DNA from: an uncultured Lachnospiraceae bacterium
GTDB taxonomy: Bacteria; Bacillota; Clostridia; Lachnospirales; Lachnospiraceae
Direction of reading: 5' to 3'
Length of the DNA: 48,058 nt
NCBI GenBank assembly: GCA_944376125.1
Contig: CALWBQ010000023.1
Coordinates: 1 to 48,058, forward strand
Of the stretch, positions 31,487-39,746 are shown piece after piece. Position 1 is the first letter of the stretch. Every line of letters starts with the position of its first letter. The translations under genes were made by a program, and so were the position numbers. The notes under the pieces were generated by a model. It did not search any database and was not told the origin of the DNA. It was given only the letters and a program-made list of their open reading frames with translations.

Positions 31487-32865
31487 GAGAGGACAATCAA
31501 GAGCTTTTTGAACGGGCGCCAGTCAGGAGGGCTGTTCTCTCCCTGGTGTTCCCCACAGTGATCAGCCAGTTGATTACCGTGATCTATAATATGGCAGACA
31601 CATTTTTTATTGGCCAGGTGGGGGATCCCAATCAGGTTGCAGCGGTCTCTCTGTGCATGCCCCTGTTTATTTTTTTGACAGGACTGGCCAATCTGTTCGG
31701 CATCGGGGGATCCAGTCTGATCTCACGCTGTCTGGGGGCTGGTGACAAGGAGAAGGCAAAAAAGACAGCAGCTTTCAGCATCTGGACTTCAGCGGGGGTA
31801 TCGCTGATGTATGGCCTGGTGATTTTTGCAGCCAGATCGGTGATTTTGCCCGCCATTGGAGCCGACCAGGAGACCTACGGTTTTTGTATCCAGTACGTGT
31901 TTTGGACTATTGCAGCCGGGGCGGTTCCCACAGTGCTGAACCAGGAGCTGGCTCACCTGGTCCGTTCAGAAGGGTATTCGGAGCAGGCCAGCTTCGGCGT
32001 GGCTCTGGGAGGAATCCTCAATATTATTCTGGATCCAATTTTTATTTTCGTCTTTCACCTGGAAGTTGCCGGGGCGGCCATTGCCACCATGCTCTCTAAC
32101 GTGATTGCCGCCTGCTACTTTATCATTCTGATTGTTAAAAGAAGAAATAGTACCGTTATTACATTTAGCCCGGCCAGCTATACGCTTGGGCTGAAGATTC
32201 CTGCGGAGGTTCTGCTGGTAGGCATTCCCAGCTGCATGATGAACCTGATGGGCGTTATTTCTAATATCACCATCAACAAGCTGATGGCCTCTTATTCCAA
32301 CGCGGCCGTGGCCGGGATCGGGGTGGCCAAGAAGGTGGATATGATGTCCTTCGCTATCGCGACCGGTATGTCTCAGGGCGTTCTGCCGCTGATCGGCTAC
32401 AACTATTCTGCCCGAAACTATAAAAGAATGATGGCGGCAGTGAAGACGGCCTTTTGCTACAGCTTGTCAGTGGCAGTGATCGGAACGGTATTTTTGTTTA
32501 CCTGTGCAGGCCCTATTGTCCGAGCATTTATCAATGACGCGGAGACGATCCGGTATGGCCAGCTGTTTCAGAGGATTATCTGCATCACCGGGCCGTGCAT
32601 CTCGGTCACTATGATCATTATTACCATGTTCCAGTCTGTCGGAAAGAAGGCAGAGCCATTGATTTTGTCCCTTCTGCGGAAGGGAGGATTGGATATCCCG
32701 TTTATGTTTTTGATGAATCGGCTGTTCGGCGTCAGCGGGATCGTGTGGGCGACGCCTATCGCTGACCTTGGGGCCATGGCGGCTGCGCTGATCCTATTTT
32801 TTCCCTTCTGGAGAAAACTATCTGGACGGATGGCTGGCGCTCCAGGAAAAAGTCAGGGGAATTGA
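31483..32865 (+). CDS. MATE-family multidrug efflux transporter
   Basis: The ATG at 31483 (GGGGAGGGGAGAG upstream, 4-base overlap with tetR) gives 460 residues; an in-frame ATG 42 bases upstream lies inside tetR. Twelve helices in two homologous halves. N-terminal LSLVFPTVISQLITVIYNMA, DTFFIGQVGDPNQVAAVSL and GIGGSSLISRCLGAGDKEKA are characteristic of the DinF/NorM-related branch common in Clostridia. It exports cationic or other toxic compounds in exchange for Na+ or H+. Co-transcription with a TetR regulator suggests drug-inducible export; the inducer is unknown. Confidence 0.93.
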   Translation: MREDNQELFERAPVRRAVLSLVFPTVISQLITVIYNMADTFFIGQVGDPNQVAAVSLCMPLFIFLTGLANLFGIGGSSLISRCLGAGDKEKAKKTAAFSIWTSAGVSLMYGLVIFAARSVILPAIGADQETYGFCIQYVFWTIAAGAVPTVLNQELAHLVRSEGYSEQASFGVALGGILNIILDPIFIFVFHLEVAGAAIATMLSNVIAACYFIILIVKRRNSTVITFSPASYTLGLKIPAEVLLVGIPSCMMNLMGVISNITINKLMASYSNAAVAGIGVAKKVDMMSFAIATGMSQGVLPLIGYNYSARNYKRMMAAVKTAFCYSLSVAVIGTVFLFTCAGPIVRAFINDAETIRYGQLFQRIICITGPCISVTMIIITMFQSVGKKAEPLILSLLRKGGLDIPFMFLMNRLFGVSGIVWATPIADLGAMAAALILFFPFWRKLSGRMAGAPGKSQGN

Positions 32866-32889
32866 CGGGAGAGTGCTGACAAAACGCGG

Positions 32890-32918
32890 TTGCCTTTCCC
32901 TGCTTTTCATGGTATGCT
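32890..32918 (+). promoter_or_regulatory. Candidate promoter of the cobalamin-riboswitch operon
   Basis: TTGCCT (32890-32895), a 17-base spacer and TATGCT (32913-32918). The predicted transcription start falls just before the riboswitch. Confidence 0.6.
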
Positions 32919-32936
32919 GAACATGCTCAGTTGATT

Positions 32937-33105
32937 TGCAGCAGCCGGTAAAGCGGGAGCTTTTTAATAGGGAAGCGGGGTGAGAATCCCCCACAGCTAC
33001 CTCTACTGTAATTGGGGACGAAGGGCCATAGATGTCACTGCGAAAGCGGGAAGGCGGCCCGGAGGGAGAACCACAAGCCAGGAGACCTGCCGGACTGATG
33101 ACAGG
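32937..33105 (+). ncRNA. Cobalamin (adenosylcobalamin-class) riboswitch
   Basis: The conserved core elements appear in order: AATAGGGAAGCGGGGTGAGAA and TCCCCCACAG (B12-box core family GGGAAxxxGGTGxxAATCCxxxxCxG), CTACTGTAATTGGGGACGA, CCATAGATGTCACTG, and AAGCCAGGAGACCTGCC at 33074-33090, the 3' signature. Ends are approximate. It lies in the leader of a BtuFCD-type operon, which fits repression of corrinoid uptake when cobalamin is plentiful. Confidence 0.93.
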
Positions 33106-33132
33106 GAATCGCTTTCTGGGATAGGGAAGGCG

Positions 33133-33212
33133 CCTTTCAGCCTGATGGCTGGTAAGTTTGCTCTGTTGCGCATATGGAAACGGGCAAATATCGAACTAGA
33201 CAGGTTGAAAGG
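33133..33212 (+). promoter_or_regulatory. Riboswitch expression platform that can mask the ribosome binding site
   Basis: CCTTTCAGCCTG (33133-33144) can pair with CAGGTTGAAAGG (33201-33212) over 12 consecutive positions (one G-U). The second strand includes the start of the AAAGGAG ribosome binding site of the next gene. A competing hairpin, CAGCC-TGAT-GGCTG (33138-33151), uses part of the first strand. This suggests translational control by switching between the two; no T-run terminator is visible. Confidence 0.6.
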
Positions 33213-33224
33213 AGAAACAAAAGA

Positions 33225-34373
33225 ATGAGAAAACACATGGCATGGACTGCGGCTGCCCTGGCAGCGGCAGTTCTTTTGGCTGCCGGATGCAGCCAGAGCG
33301 AAAAGCCGGCGAATGAGACGGCTGCCCAGACCACAGAAACTCTGGCAGCGGAGGCGCAGGCGGATGAGCAGGAAACGGATTTCCAGGAAGAATCCGGGGA
33401 AACGGCGGTTTTTGTGGATGACATTGGACGGGAGATCGAACTGGAGCTGCCGGTAACTAGAGCCTGCGTGGCGAACCGCTATAACAACGAGCTGATCCGG
33501 GCCGTTGGAGCTGGCGGCTGTGTGGTTGGCGTAGATCTGTACACTTCCCAGGATGAGGTGTACTGGCCCCAGTTCGGGGAGGACGAGACCTTCGGCAAGG
33601 ACGAGTACGATTACGAGAAGATTATTGAGCTGGATCCCCAGGTTCTGGTGGTGCCTAAAAACGGCGCTGTGGAAGAGTCAATCGAGAAGCTGGAGCCCTT
33701 CGGTATCCAGGTGGTGGTGATAACCGGATGGGACAATTCGGATGTTCCTAAGCAGATCCGGCTGTGCGGCCAGCTGTTTGGAAAAGAGGAGGAGGCTGAA
33801 GAACTGGTTCAGTTTTACCAGGAACCTGTAAATTATATCAGCCGGCAGCTGGAACAGGTGGAAGAGCGGAAGACGGTGTACTGGGAGTACGGGGGTGACT
33901 ATACGACCTGTATTCCGGGCACTTCCAATGACGGCTGGCATAATATGATTCTGATGGCCGGAGGGGAGAATATTTTCGGGGACGCTTCCCTGGCCGGAAA
34001 GGATATTGATCCGGAATACATTTTGGAGAAGGACCCGGATCTGATCGTGAAAATTTATGCCGGCCAGGTAGTCGGCAACAGCGGCGTTTTCACAGCTCCG
34101 CCTCAGGAAGAATTTGCCGAGAAGGCAAAGACCATGCTGGAGCGGCCCGGCTGGAAGGATCTTACAGCTGTGAAAGGGGGAAACTTTTATTTAAACACGG
34201 CTTTTATGAGCGGCGGTCTCGGCAAGATGGTGGGAGCCGCCTACATGGCGAAATGGCTGTACCCGGATCTGATGACGGATCTGGATCCGGACGGGATTTT
34301 TGAGCGCTGGATGGAATACCAGGGCTTTGAGCCCAATGCACCCCATGTCTACCATGTCCCTGCACAGAATTAG
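33225..34373 (+). CDS. Corrinoid/iron-type ABC transporter substrate-binding lipoprotein (BtuF-like)
   Basis: The ATG at 33225 follows AAAGGAG and begins a lipoprotein signal peptide (MRKHMAWTAAALAAAVLLAA, then Cys22); an upstream in-frame ATG at 33174 would place extra charged residues before it. 382 residues. An acidic linker follows, then the class III periplasmic-binding-protein fold: VFVDDIGREIELELPVTRAC, YDYEKIIELDPQVLVVPKNG, EYILEKDPDLIVKI. Such proteins bind siderophores, haem or cobalamin; the riboswitch just upstream points to corrinoids. It ends 9 bases before the permease gene. Confidence 0.9.
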   Translation: MRKHMAWTAAALAAAVLLAAGCSQSEKPANETAAQTTETLAAEAQADEQETDFQEESGETAVFVDDIGREIELELPVTRACVANRYNNELIRAVGAGGCVVGVDLYTSQDEVYWPQFGEDETFGKDEYDYEKIIELDPQVLVVPKNGAVEESIEKLEPFGIQVVVITGWDNSDVPKQIRLCGQLFGKEEEAEELVQFYQEPVNYISRQLEQVEERKTVYWEYGGDYTTCIPGTSNDGWHNMILMAGGENIFGDASLAGKDIDPEYILEKDPDLIVKIYAGQVVGNSGVFTAPPQEEFAEKAKTMLERPGWKDLTAVKGGNFYLNTAFMSGGLGKMVGAAYMAKWLYPDLMTDLDPDGIFERWMEYQGFEPNAPHVYHVPAQN

Positions 34374-34382
34374 GACAGAGCT

Positions 34383-35444
34383 ATGGGGACACTGAGAGAA
34401 CAGTATGCCAGGCTTTCCTGGAAAAAGGGAATTTTGTTCGGAATATGCGCTGCTGCCCTCCTGATCTTGGCGGTGGCGGCGTGCTGCCTGGGGGTTGCAG
34501 ATCTGACGCCGGGCCGCCTTCTGGTCACTTACCTGCCTGGTATGGACCGGATTCTTTCTGCAGAGCCATTGAGCCCACGGGAAGAAAATATCCTGCTGAT
34601 GCTCCGGCTGCCCAGAGTGGCGGCCGGGATTGTGGCAGGCGCAGGGTTGGGGACAGCGGGGGCTGCGATGCAGGCTATCACGGGCAACCAGATGGCCAGC
34701 CCGTTTACCACAGGGCTTTCCGGGGCGGCAGCACTGGGAGCGGCCGCTGTGGTCGTCTTCGGCGGCGTCCCGGCGGGGATGGAAAGGACGGCTACGGTGA
34801 CGGCGGCATTTTTGATGGCAGTCCTGTGCGCGGTTCTCGTGTTTGGGATCGCCGGCCTAAAGGGAATGGGAGCCGAGGCTCTGGTTCTGACGGGGATTGC
34901 CCTCAATTATTTGTTCAGCGCTATGAATTCTACTATGCAGTTTATTGCCAATGAAGATCAGCTGCCGGCTATCGTCCACTGGTCCTTCGGCAGCCTGAAC
35001 AGCCTGGGTTGGACCGATGTCGGCGTGATGGCGGTTATTCTCCTGGCCGCCTTTCCTGTTTTTTTCAGCCAGGGCTGGGCTTTTGACCTGATGGACAGCG
35101 GGGGCGACGAGGCGGCCAGGGCTCTGGGAATTGACGCCGGAAAAGTCAGGCTGATGGCGGGAGGTGCTGTGACCCTTGTGACCGCTGGGATTGTCAGCTT
35201 TACAGGCGTTATTGGATTTGTGGGGCTTGCCGCTCCGCACATCGCCAGGCTTCTGATCGGGAAGGATTACCGCCAGGTGACGCCTTTTTCTGCTGTCACG
35301 GGAGCTCTGCTGGTGCTGGCGGCAGATACGCTGGGGCGGAATGCCTTTTCCCCGACAACCCTGCCGGTGGGGATCGTGGTATCCTATGTCGGCGTTCCTC
35401 TGTTTTTGTTTTTGATCATAAAGGGAAGGAGGAGAGGACTCTGA
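34383..35444 (+). CDS. FecCD/BtuC-type ABC transporter permease
   Basis: A 353-residue membrane protein with about 10 helices. Family marks are LPRVAAGIVAGAGLGTAGAA near residue 80, the following TGNQMASPFTTGLSGAAALG, ARALGIDAGKVR (coupling helix), FVGLAAPHIARLLIGKDYR and LAADTLGRNAFSPTTLPVGI. It forms the homodimeric channel of the corrinoid importer. GGACAGAGCT precedes the start only weakly, so it may depend on translational coupling with the binding-protein gene. Confidence 0.93.
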   Translation: MGTLREQYARLSWKKGILFGICAAALLILAVAACCLGVADLTPGRLLVTYLPGMDRILSAEPLSPREENILLMLRLPRVAAGIVAGAGLGTAGAAMQAITGNQMASPFTTGLSGAAALGAAAVVVFGGVPAGMERTATVTAAFLMAVLCAVLVFGIAGLKGMGAEALVLTGIALNYLFSAMNSTMQFIANEDQLPAIVHWSFGSLNSLGWTDVGVMAVILLAAFPVFFSQGWAFDLMDSGGDEAARALGIDAGKVRLMAGGAVTLVTAGIVSFTGVIGFVGLAAPHIARLLIGKDYRQVTPFSAVTGALLVLAADTLGRNAFSPTTLPVGIVVSYVGVPLFLFLIIKGRRRGL

Positions 35445-36205
35445 CGGGATTAGAGATAAAAGGGCTCTGCTTTTCCTACGGGAGGCGTGAGATTCTGCGG
35501 GATGTGAATGTTTCGGTGAGGCCGGGTGAGCTCTGCGTGCTGCTGGGAGCTAACGGGGCCGGAAAGTCTACCTTATTAAAATGTATTAACGGTCTGAGAA
35601 CCCCGAGCCGGGGGAGCGTGGTGTGGAATGGCCGGGAGACCCGCCGGCTGTCGGTGAAGGAGAAGGCGAAGATTTATGGGTATGTGCCCCAGGAGACCGG
35701 TGCCGGCGGTGGCCTTACTGTCATGGAGACCGTGCTCTCAGGGCGTCTGCCTTATATGGGGCTTTCCCCCCGGCCAGAGGATCTCCAAAAAGCGGAGGAG
35801 ATTCTGGTGCGCTTGAAACTGGAACGGCTGGCATTCTGCCGCCTGGAGACGCTGAGCGGAGGGGAGCGGCAGAGAGCGCTGATCGGCCGCGCTATGGCAC
35901 AGGAGCCGGAGGTGCTTCTCCTGGATGAGCCTACCAGCAGCCTGGATCTCAGGTTTCAGTATGAGGTGATGGGCCTGCTGAAGGAGATTGGGGCAGAGCA
36001 GGGGATCGCTGTGGCGGCGGTGATCCACGACTTGAATCTGGCGATGGATTTTGCAGACCGGGCGGTCCTTCTGTGGGAGGGAAGCGTCCTGGCTGAGGGA
36101 AGGCCGGAGACGGTTCTGACCCCGGAGCGGATTGAGGCTTCCTATGGAATTGCGGCTGAGATAGGCCGGTTTGGGGAGCGGCGGGTGATTTTGCCGCGAA
36201 TTTAG
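35441..36205 (+). CDS. Corrinoid/iron-type ABC transporter ATP-binding protein (BtuD-like), probable CTG start
   Basis: The family N-terminus (TGLEIKGLCFSYGRREILRD) lies in frame upstream of any ATG, GTG or TTG that would serve. The only sensible initiator is CTG at 35441, overlapping the permease TGA and placed 8 bases after AAGGAGG. Starting at the GTG further in (35504) would remove the first strand and A-loop tyrosine. Motifs of the 254-residue protein: Walker A GANGAGKST (36-44), Q-loop YVPQE, signature LSGGERQRALIGRAMAQEP, Walker B LLLDEPTSSLD and switch VIHDLNL. It powers the importer. Confidence 0.85.
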   Translation: MTGLEIKGLCFSYGRREILRDVNVSVRPGELCVLLGANGAGKSTLLKCINGLRTPSRGSVVWNGRETRRLSVKEKAKIYGYVPQETGAGGGLTVMETVLSGRLPYMGLSPRPEDLQKAEEILVRLKLERLAFCRLETLSGGERQRALIGRAMAQEPEVLLLDEPTSSLDLRFQYEVMGLLKEIGAEQGIAVAAVIHDLNLAMDFADRAVLLWEGSVLAEGRPETVLTPERIEASYGIAAEIGRFGERRVILPRI

Positions 36206-36309
36206 AGGTTAAAGATGAAAACCTTGTGTTAGTGCAGAATTAAAACCTTTATATAAGGAACTTGGAGTATACTGAAAAGATACAGCGGCAAGATAAGGGA
36301 GCGTACAGT

Positions 36310-36636
36310 ATGGGAGAGTCGGAAAAAAACGGGGGATGTCCTCCGAATGATTTTTCAGAATTTTGGGAATGCCTTGTGAGGCGGCAGGGGGAAGTGTTTT
36401 ACACGGCCAAGGGCCTGTCTTTTACATACCGGGTCAGAGGCGGAGAATTGTTTGTGGACCGCAGATCCAAATCCATTACCAGGGCGACCGTTGAGAGGGC
36501 TTATCGGAAGCTGAAGGAAGATAAGGCCCACGAGATACGGGGACCGAAAAAACTGGGTGTGTTCGGCGCCCCGTACCTGTGGGCCATTTTTGTGAGTTTC
36601 GGCGCAGCCTTTACCGGAAAAGATCAGCCGAGCTGA
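36310..36636 (+). CDS. Small conserved-looking protein of unknown function
   Basis: Start at ATG 36310 with AAGGGAG upstream, 108 residues; TATACT at about 36268 may be part of its own promoter. A basic, compact protein with YRVRGGELFVDRRSKSITR, ATVERAYRKL and a C-terminal GPKKLGVFGAPYLWAIFV. No signal peptide. The central strand-turn-strand plus basic helix could bind nucleic acid (inference). I do not recognise the family. The last 26 bases overlap the end of the convergent P1 peptidase gene. Confidence 0.6.
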   Translation: MGESEKNGGCPPNDFSEFWECLVRRQGEVFYTAKGLSFTYRVRGGELFVDRRSKSITRATVERAYRKLKEDKAHEIRGPKKLGVFGAPYLWAIFVSFGAAFTGKDQPS

Positions 36637-37627
36637 TATATCCATGGCTGGACTCTGCGGCCAGGACAGCCCGGTTTACAGCCTTTCCCATGACATATGC
36701 GGCCAGGGTGCCGGCGATGTTGACATCGGCGGGCACGTCCCCTGCGGAGACGGCGTAGAGGGAGTCCCCGTCGGCCGTGGTGTGAATGGGCCGTATGGTT
36801 CTGGCCAGGCCGTTGTGGGCCATGGATGCGATCTTATTGACCTCCGATTTGGTAAAAGCGCCGTTGGTGATCACTGCCCCGATGGTGGTGTTCCCTGTAA
36901 ACAGGTCAGGAGGAGAGGCGATATCCTTTAAAAATTCTTCCTCCGTGGAGGCGAGGGCCGTGCGGTCGGAATTGAGGAGACCTGCAAGCTGCCTTCCGGT
37001 GTCATAATCGAAGACATCACCCAGGGCATTGACGGCCACAACCGCCCCGATCTTAAATGCTCCGGCCTGGACGGCGAAGATCCCCAGGCCGCTTTTCATG
37101 GCAAAATCAGCGCCGCGGTATTTGCCCACCGTGCAGCCGCAGCCGGCGCCGGCATTCCCCTCCGGGAGGAGGACTTCACGGAAAGCACTGCCGTGCTCCG
37201 ACAATGCCTTTCTGCGCAGATCGGCATCCTGGCAGGCGGCGTAGGCCATGGCGGCGTCGGGACGGACATCGCTTCTTCCGATCACCAGGTCAAAGAGGCA
37301 GGACTGGCATACCAGGGGAACTTTGGTGACGCCCACGTCAAAGCCGATCCCCCGCTCTTCCAGATAGGTCATAACGCCGCCGGCGGCGTCCAGGCCAAAA
37401 GCGGAGCCACCGGACAGAAGCAGGGCGTTGATCCCCTGGGAAGCTGCCAGCGGATCCAAAAGAGGTGTCTCCCTGGAGGCCGGGCCGCCGCCGCGGATCG
37501 CCACTCCGGCGGGGGAGCAGCGGTCAAATAAGAGAACGGTGCAGCCGGTAGCTGCCTCCTCATTGCAGGCATGTCCGGCGGTAAAGCCGCCGATCTCTAA
37601 AAATGGAATTTCTTTCTGATAATTCAT
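36611..37627 (-). CDS. P1 family peptidase (DmpA/aminopeptidase-esterase type)
   Basis: A 338-residue N-terminal-nucleophile hydrolase precursor. Motifs: GFTAGHACNEEAATGCTVLL, the glycine-rich INALLLSGGSAFGLDAAGGV, EGNAGAGCGCTVGKY, and TGNTTIGAVITNG, where the protein should cleave itself to expose the Thr nucleophile (about T247). Relatives release N-terminal amino acids, including beta-amino acids, from small peptides, amides or esters. AGGAGGT lies 7 bases before the ATG on the minus strand. It follows the ECF S component by 13 bases in one operon, so it may process the imported compound. Confidence 0.9.
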   Translation of the reverse strand: MNYQKEIPFLEIGGFTAGHACNEEAATGCTVLLFDRCSPAGVAIRGGGPASRETPLLDPLAASQGINALLLSGGSAFGLDAAGGVMTYLEERGIGFDVGVTKVPLVCQSCLFDLVIGRSDVRPDAAMAYAACQDADLRRKALSEHGSAFREVLLPEGNAGAGCGCTVGKYRGADFAMKSGLGIFAVQAGAFKIGAVVAVNALGDVFDYDTGRQLAGLLNSDRTALASTEEEFLKDIASPPDLFTGNTTIGAVITNGAFTKSEVNKIASMAHNGLARTIRPIHTTADGDSLYAVSAGDVPADVNIAGTLAAYVMGKAVNRAVLAAESSHGYISSADLFR

Positions 37628-37640
37628 ATGCAGACCTCCT

Positions 37641-38303
37641 CTAGCGGGATGTGTTCTTCATGACAACCGACAGGGCCCGGCCTACCGCCTGGGTCAGGAT
37701 GGCGCCGATGATGGCCTCCGGGATGCCGTTGATAGCGATGATCCCCAGAATGAGCTGGATCACAAGGGAAGGGTCCTTTCCGCCGGCTAAAGCGTACTGC
37801 TCCCCGAAAAATAGGCAGATCAGAGACATGACGCCGATAGTATTTACCATAGATCCGGCAAAGCCGCAGATAAAAAGGGGAGCATTTTTCCCCCTCATGC
37901 GCTTTTTCAGCGCCTGGTAGAGAAAACCTGCCGCCAGCCCGATGAGAATCCGGGGGACTATGGCTACCACAAGGCTCGCCGGACCTCCGTGAAATTGGGG
38001 GCTGAAGCTGTAAAAGGGCGTGAATACAAAGGAAGTGATGTTGGGCTGGATCGTGGCTTTGATTACACTGGTCACGCCGAAGAAACCTCCCAGTGCAGCT
38101 CCCGCTGCAGGTCCCAGGAGACACCCGCCGATAATCACGGGGATGTGCATGGTGGTGGCATTCATAAAGGGCAGAGGAATGTAGCCCAGCGGTGTGAATG
38201 CCAGGATCAGCATGATGGCCGCCAGAAGGGCCATCTGAGCCAAGAGAGTTACATTGGGATCACGGTGCCCTGCGCGTTTGCGCGGATTTTGTTGAGTATT
38301 CAA
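37641..38303 (-). CDS. ECF transporter S component
   Basis: A 220-residue membrane protein with six hydrophobic helices, starting at TTG 38303 with AGGAGG upstream on the minus strand. LAQMALLAAIMLILAFTPLG (helix 1 with the AxxxA-type contact surface) and ATTMHIPVIIGGCLLGPAAG, ALGGFFGVTSVIKAT are typical of S components of energy-coupling-factor vitamin importers, closest in pattern to the pantothenate/queuosine-type group. It needs the shared EcfAA'T module, not present here. It is the first gene of a two-gene operon with the P1 peptidase; substrate unknown. Confidence 0.85.
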   Translation of the reverse strand: MNTQQNPRKRAGHRDPNVTLLAQMALLAAIMLILAFTPLGYIPLPFMNATTMHIPVIIGGCLLGPAAGAALGGFFGVTSVIKATIQPNITSFVFTPFYSFSPQFHGGPASLVVAIVPRILIGLAAGFLYQALKKRMRGKNAPLFICGFAGSMVNTIGVMSLICLFFGEQYALAGGKDPSLVIQLILGIIAINGIPEAIIGAILTQAVGRALSVVMKNTSR

Positions 38304-38466
38304 TTTTTTTACCTCCTGCTGATATCCCCTTAGGCGGGGTACATCGCATCCTTTATTCTACGCCAAAGGATAGGAGGATGCAACAAAAAAGTTGTAAAAT
38401 GCATATTGATTTATACTTTAATATCTAGTATATTATGATGTAGATTAGCCGAAAGGAGAATCACAT
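38304..38466. promoter_or_regulatory. Divergent intergenic region with plsX promoter
   Basis: Between the leftward ECF operon and rightward plsX. TTGATT (38406-38411), a 17-base spacer and TATATT (38429-38434) form a good plus-strand promoter. A 17-bp imperfect palindrome, TAATAT-N5-ATATTA (38419-38435), covers the -10 and could be an operator of a fatty-acid regulator. The plsX ribosome binding site is GAAAGGAG at ~38451-38458. No clear minus-strand promoter was located. Confidence 0.55.
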
Positions 38467-39480
38467 ATGATTAAAGTAGCGGTAGACGCTATGGGCGGGG
38501 ACAACGCCCCGTCTGAAATTGTTGCGGGAGCCGTAGCTGCAGTCAATAAGCAGGCGTCTGTTCACGTCTTGCTGGTGGGACGCCAGGAGGATGTGGAGAG
38601 AGAGTTGGCAAAGCACACATATCCAAAGGATCAGATCCAGGTGGTTCACGCTTCCGAAGTGATCGCGACAGAAGAACCCCCGGTCAATGCCATCCGAAAG
38701 AAAAAGGATTCTTCCATTGTAGTTGGGATGAATCTGGTAAAGTCCGGTGAGGCTGACGCTTTTGTGTCGGCGGGGAGCTCCGGCGCTATTTTGGTGGGCG
38801 GCCAGGTTATCGTCGGAAGGCTGAAGGGCGTGGAGAGACCGCCTCTGGCTCCGCTGATCCCTACTGAGAAAGGAGTTTCCCTGCTGATCGACTGCGGTGC
38901 CAACGTAGACGCAAGGCCGTCTCATCTGGTTCAGTTTGCCAGAATGGGATCCATCTATATGGAACACGTGGTGGGCATCCAAAAACCACGGGTGGCCATT
39001 GTCAATATCGGTGCAGAAGAGGAAAAGGGCAATGCCCTGGTGAAAGAAACCTTCCCGCTTCTGAAGGAATGCAGAGATATCAATTTTATTGGAAGCATCG
39101 AAGCGAGGGAGATTCCTCATGGAGGAGCCGATGTCATTGTCTGCGAAGCCTTTGTCGGAAATGTAATTCTGAAGCTGTATGAGGGAGTTGGCTCTACCCT
39201 GATTGGAATGGTAAAGAAAGGGATGATGACCAGCCTTCGCAGCAAGATCGGCGCTCTTTTAGTAAAGCCGGCCCTCAAACAGACTCTGAAGTCGTTTGAC
39301 GCCAGCCAATACGGAGGTGCTCCGCTGTTAGGGCTGAAGGGTCTTGTGGTTAAGACTCACGGCAATTCAAAATCCACTGAAGTCTGCAATTCCATTCTTC
39401 AGTGCGTGACCTTTAGGGAACAAAAAATTAACGAAAAAGTCCAAGAAAGTCTCGCAAATGCGACAAATGAATTAAATTAG
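38467..39480 (+). CDS. plsX: Phosphate acyltransferase PlsX
   Basis: A 337-residue protein starting MIKVAVDAMGGDNAPSEIVA, the PlsX signature. Other conserved parts: GEADAFVSAGSSGAILVGGQ, LLIDCGANVDARPSHLVQFA, GIQKPRVAIVNIGAEEEKG, CEAFVGNVILKLYEG and YGGAPLLGLKGLVVKTHGNS. It converts acyl-ACP and phosphate into acyl-phosphate, the donor for PlsY in phospholipid synthesis, and works at the membrane surface. It precedes acpP by 12 bases, as in many Firmicutes. Confidence 0.98.
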   Translation: MIKVAVDAMGGDNAPSEIVAGAVAAVNKQASVHVLLVGRQEDVERELAKHTYPKDQIQVVHASEVIATEEPPVNAIRKKKDSSIVVGMNLVKSGEADAFVSAGSSGAILVGGQVIVGRLKGVERPPLAPLIPTEKGVSLLIDCGANVDARPSHLVQFARMGSIYMEHVVGIQKPRVAIVNIGAEEEKGNALVKETFPLLKECRDINFIGSIEAREIPHGGADVIVCEAFVGNVILKLYEGVGSTLIGMVKKGMMTSLRSKIGALLVKPALKQTLKSFDASQYGGAPLLGLKGLVVKTHGNSKSTEVCNSILQCVTFREQKINEKVQESLANATNELN

Positions 39481-39492
39481 GGAGGATATTTT

Positions 39493-39723
39493 ATGGAATT
39501 CGAAAAGCTGCAGCAGATTATCGCGGAGGTACTGAATATTGAGCCGGAAGAGGTGACAATGACATCCACATTTGTGGATGATTTAGGCGCGGATTCACTG
39601 GATATTTTCCAGATCATCATGGGGATTGAAGAAGAATTTGATGTAAAAATCCCGGATGATGCGGCTGAGCACATCGTTTCTGTCGGGGATGCCGTTGAAC
39701 AGATTAAGAATGCACTGAACTGA
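39493..39723 (+). CDS. acpP: Acyl carrier protein
   Basis: A 76-residue acidic four-helix protein of standard ACP length. The 4'-phosphopantetheine attachment site is DLGADSLD, Ser35. The substitution IFQ for the common VVE or TVE after DSLD is a minor variant. GGGAGGATATTTT precedes the ATG. It carries growing acyl chains for fatty-acid synthesis and supplies acyl-ACP to PlsX encoded just upstream. Confidence 0.97.
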   Translation: MEFEKLQQIIAEVLNIEPEEVTMTSTFVDDLGADSLDIFQIIMGIEEEFDVKIPDDAAEHIVSVGDAVEQIKNALN

Positions 39724-39746
39724 TTGATAAACACAGAACAAAAAGG

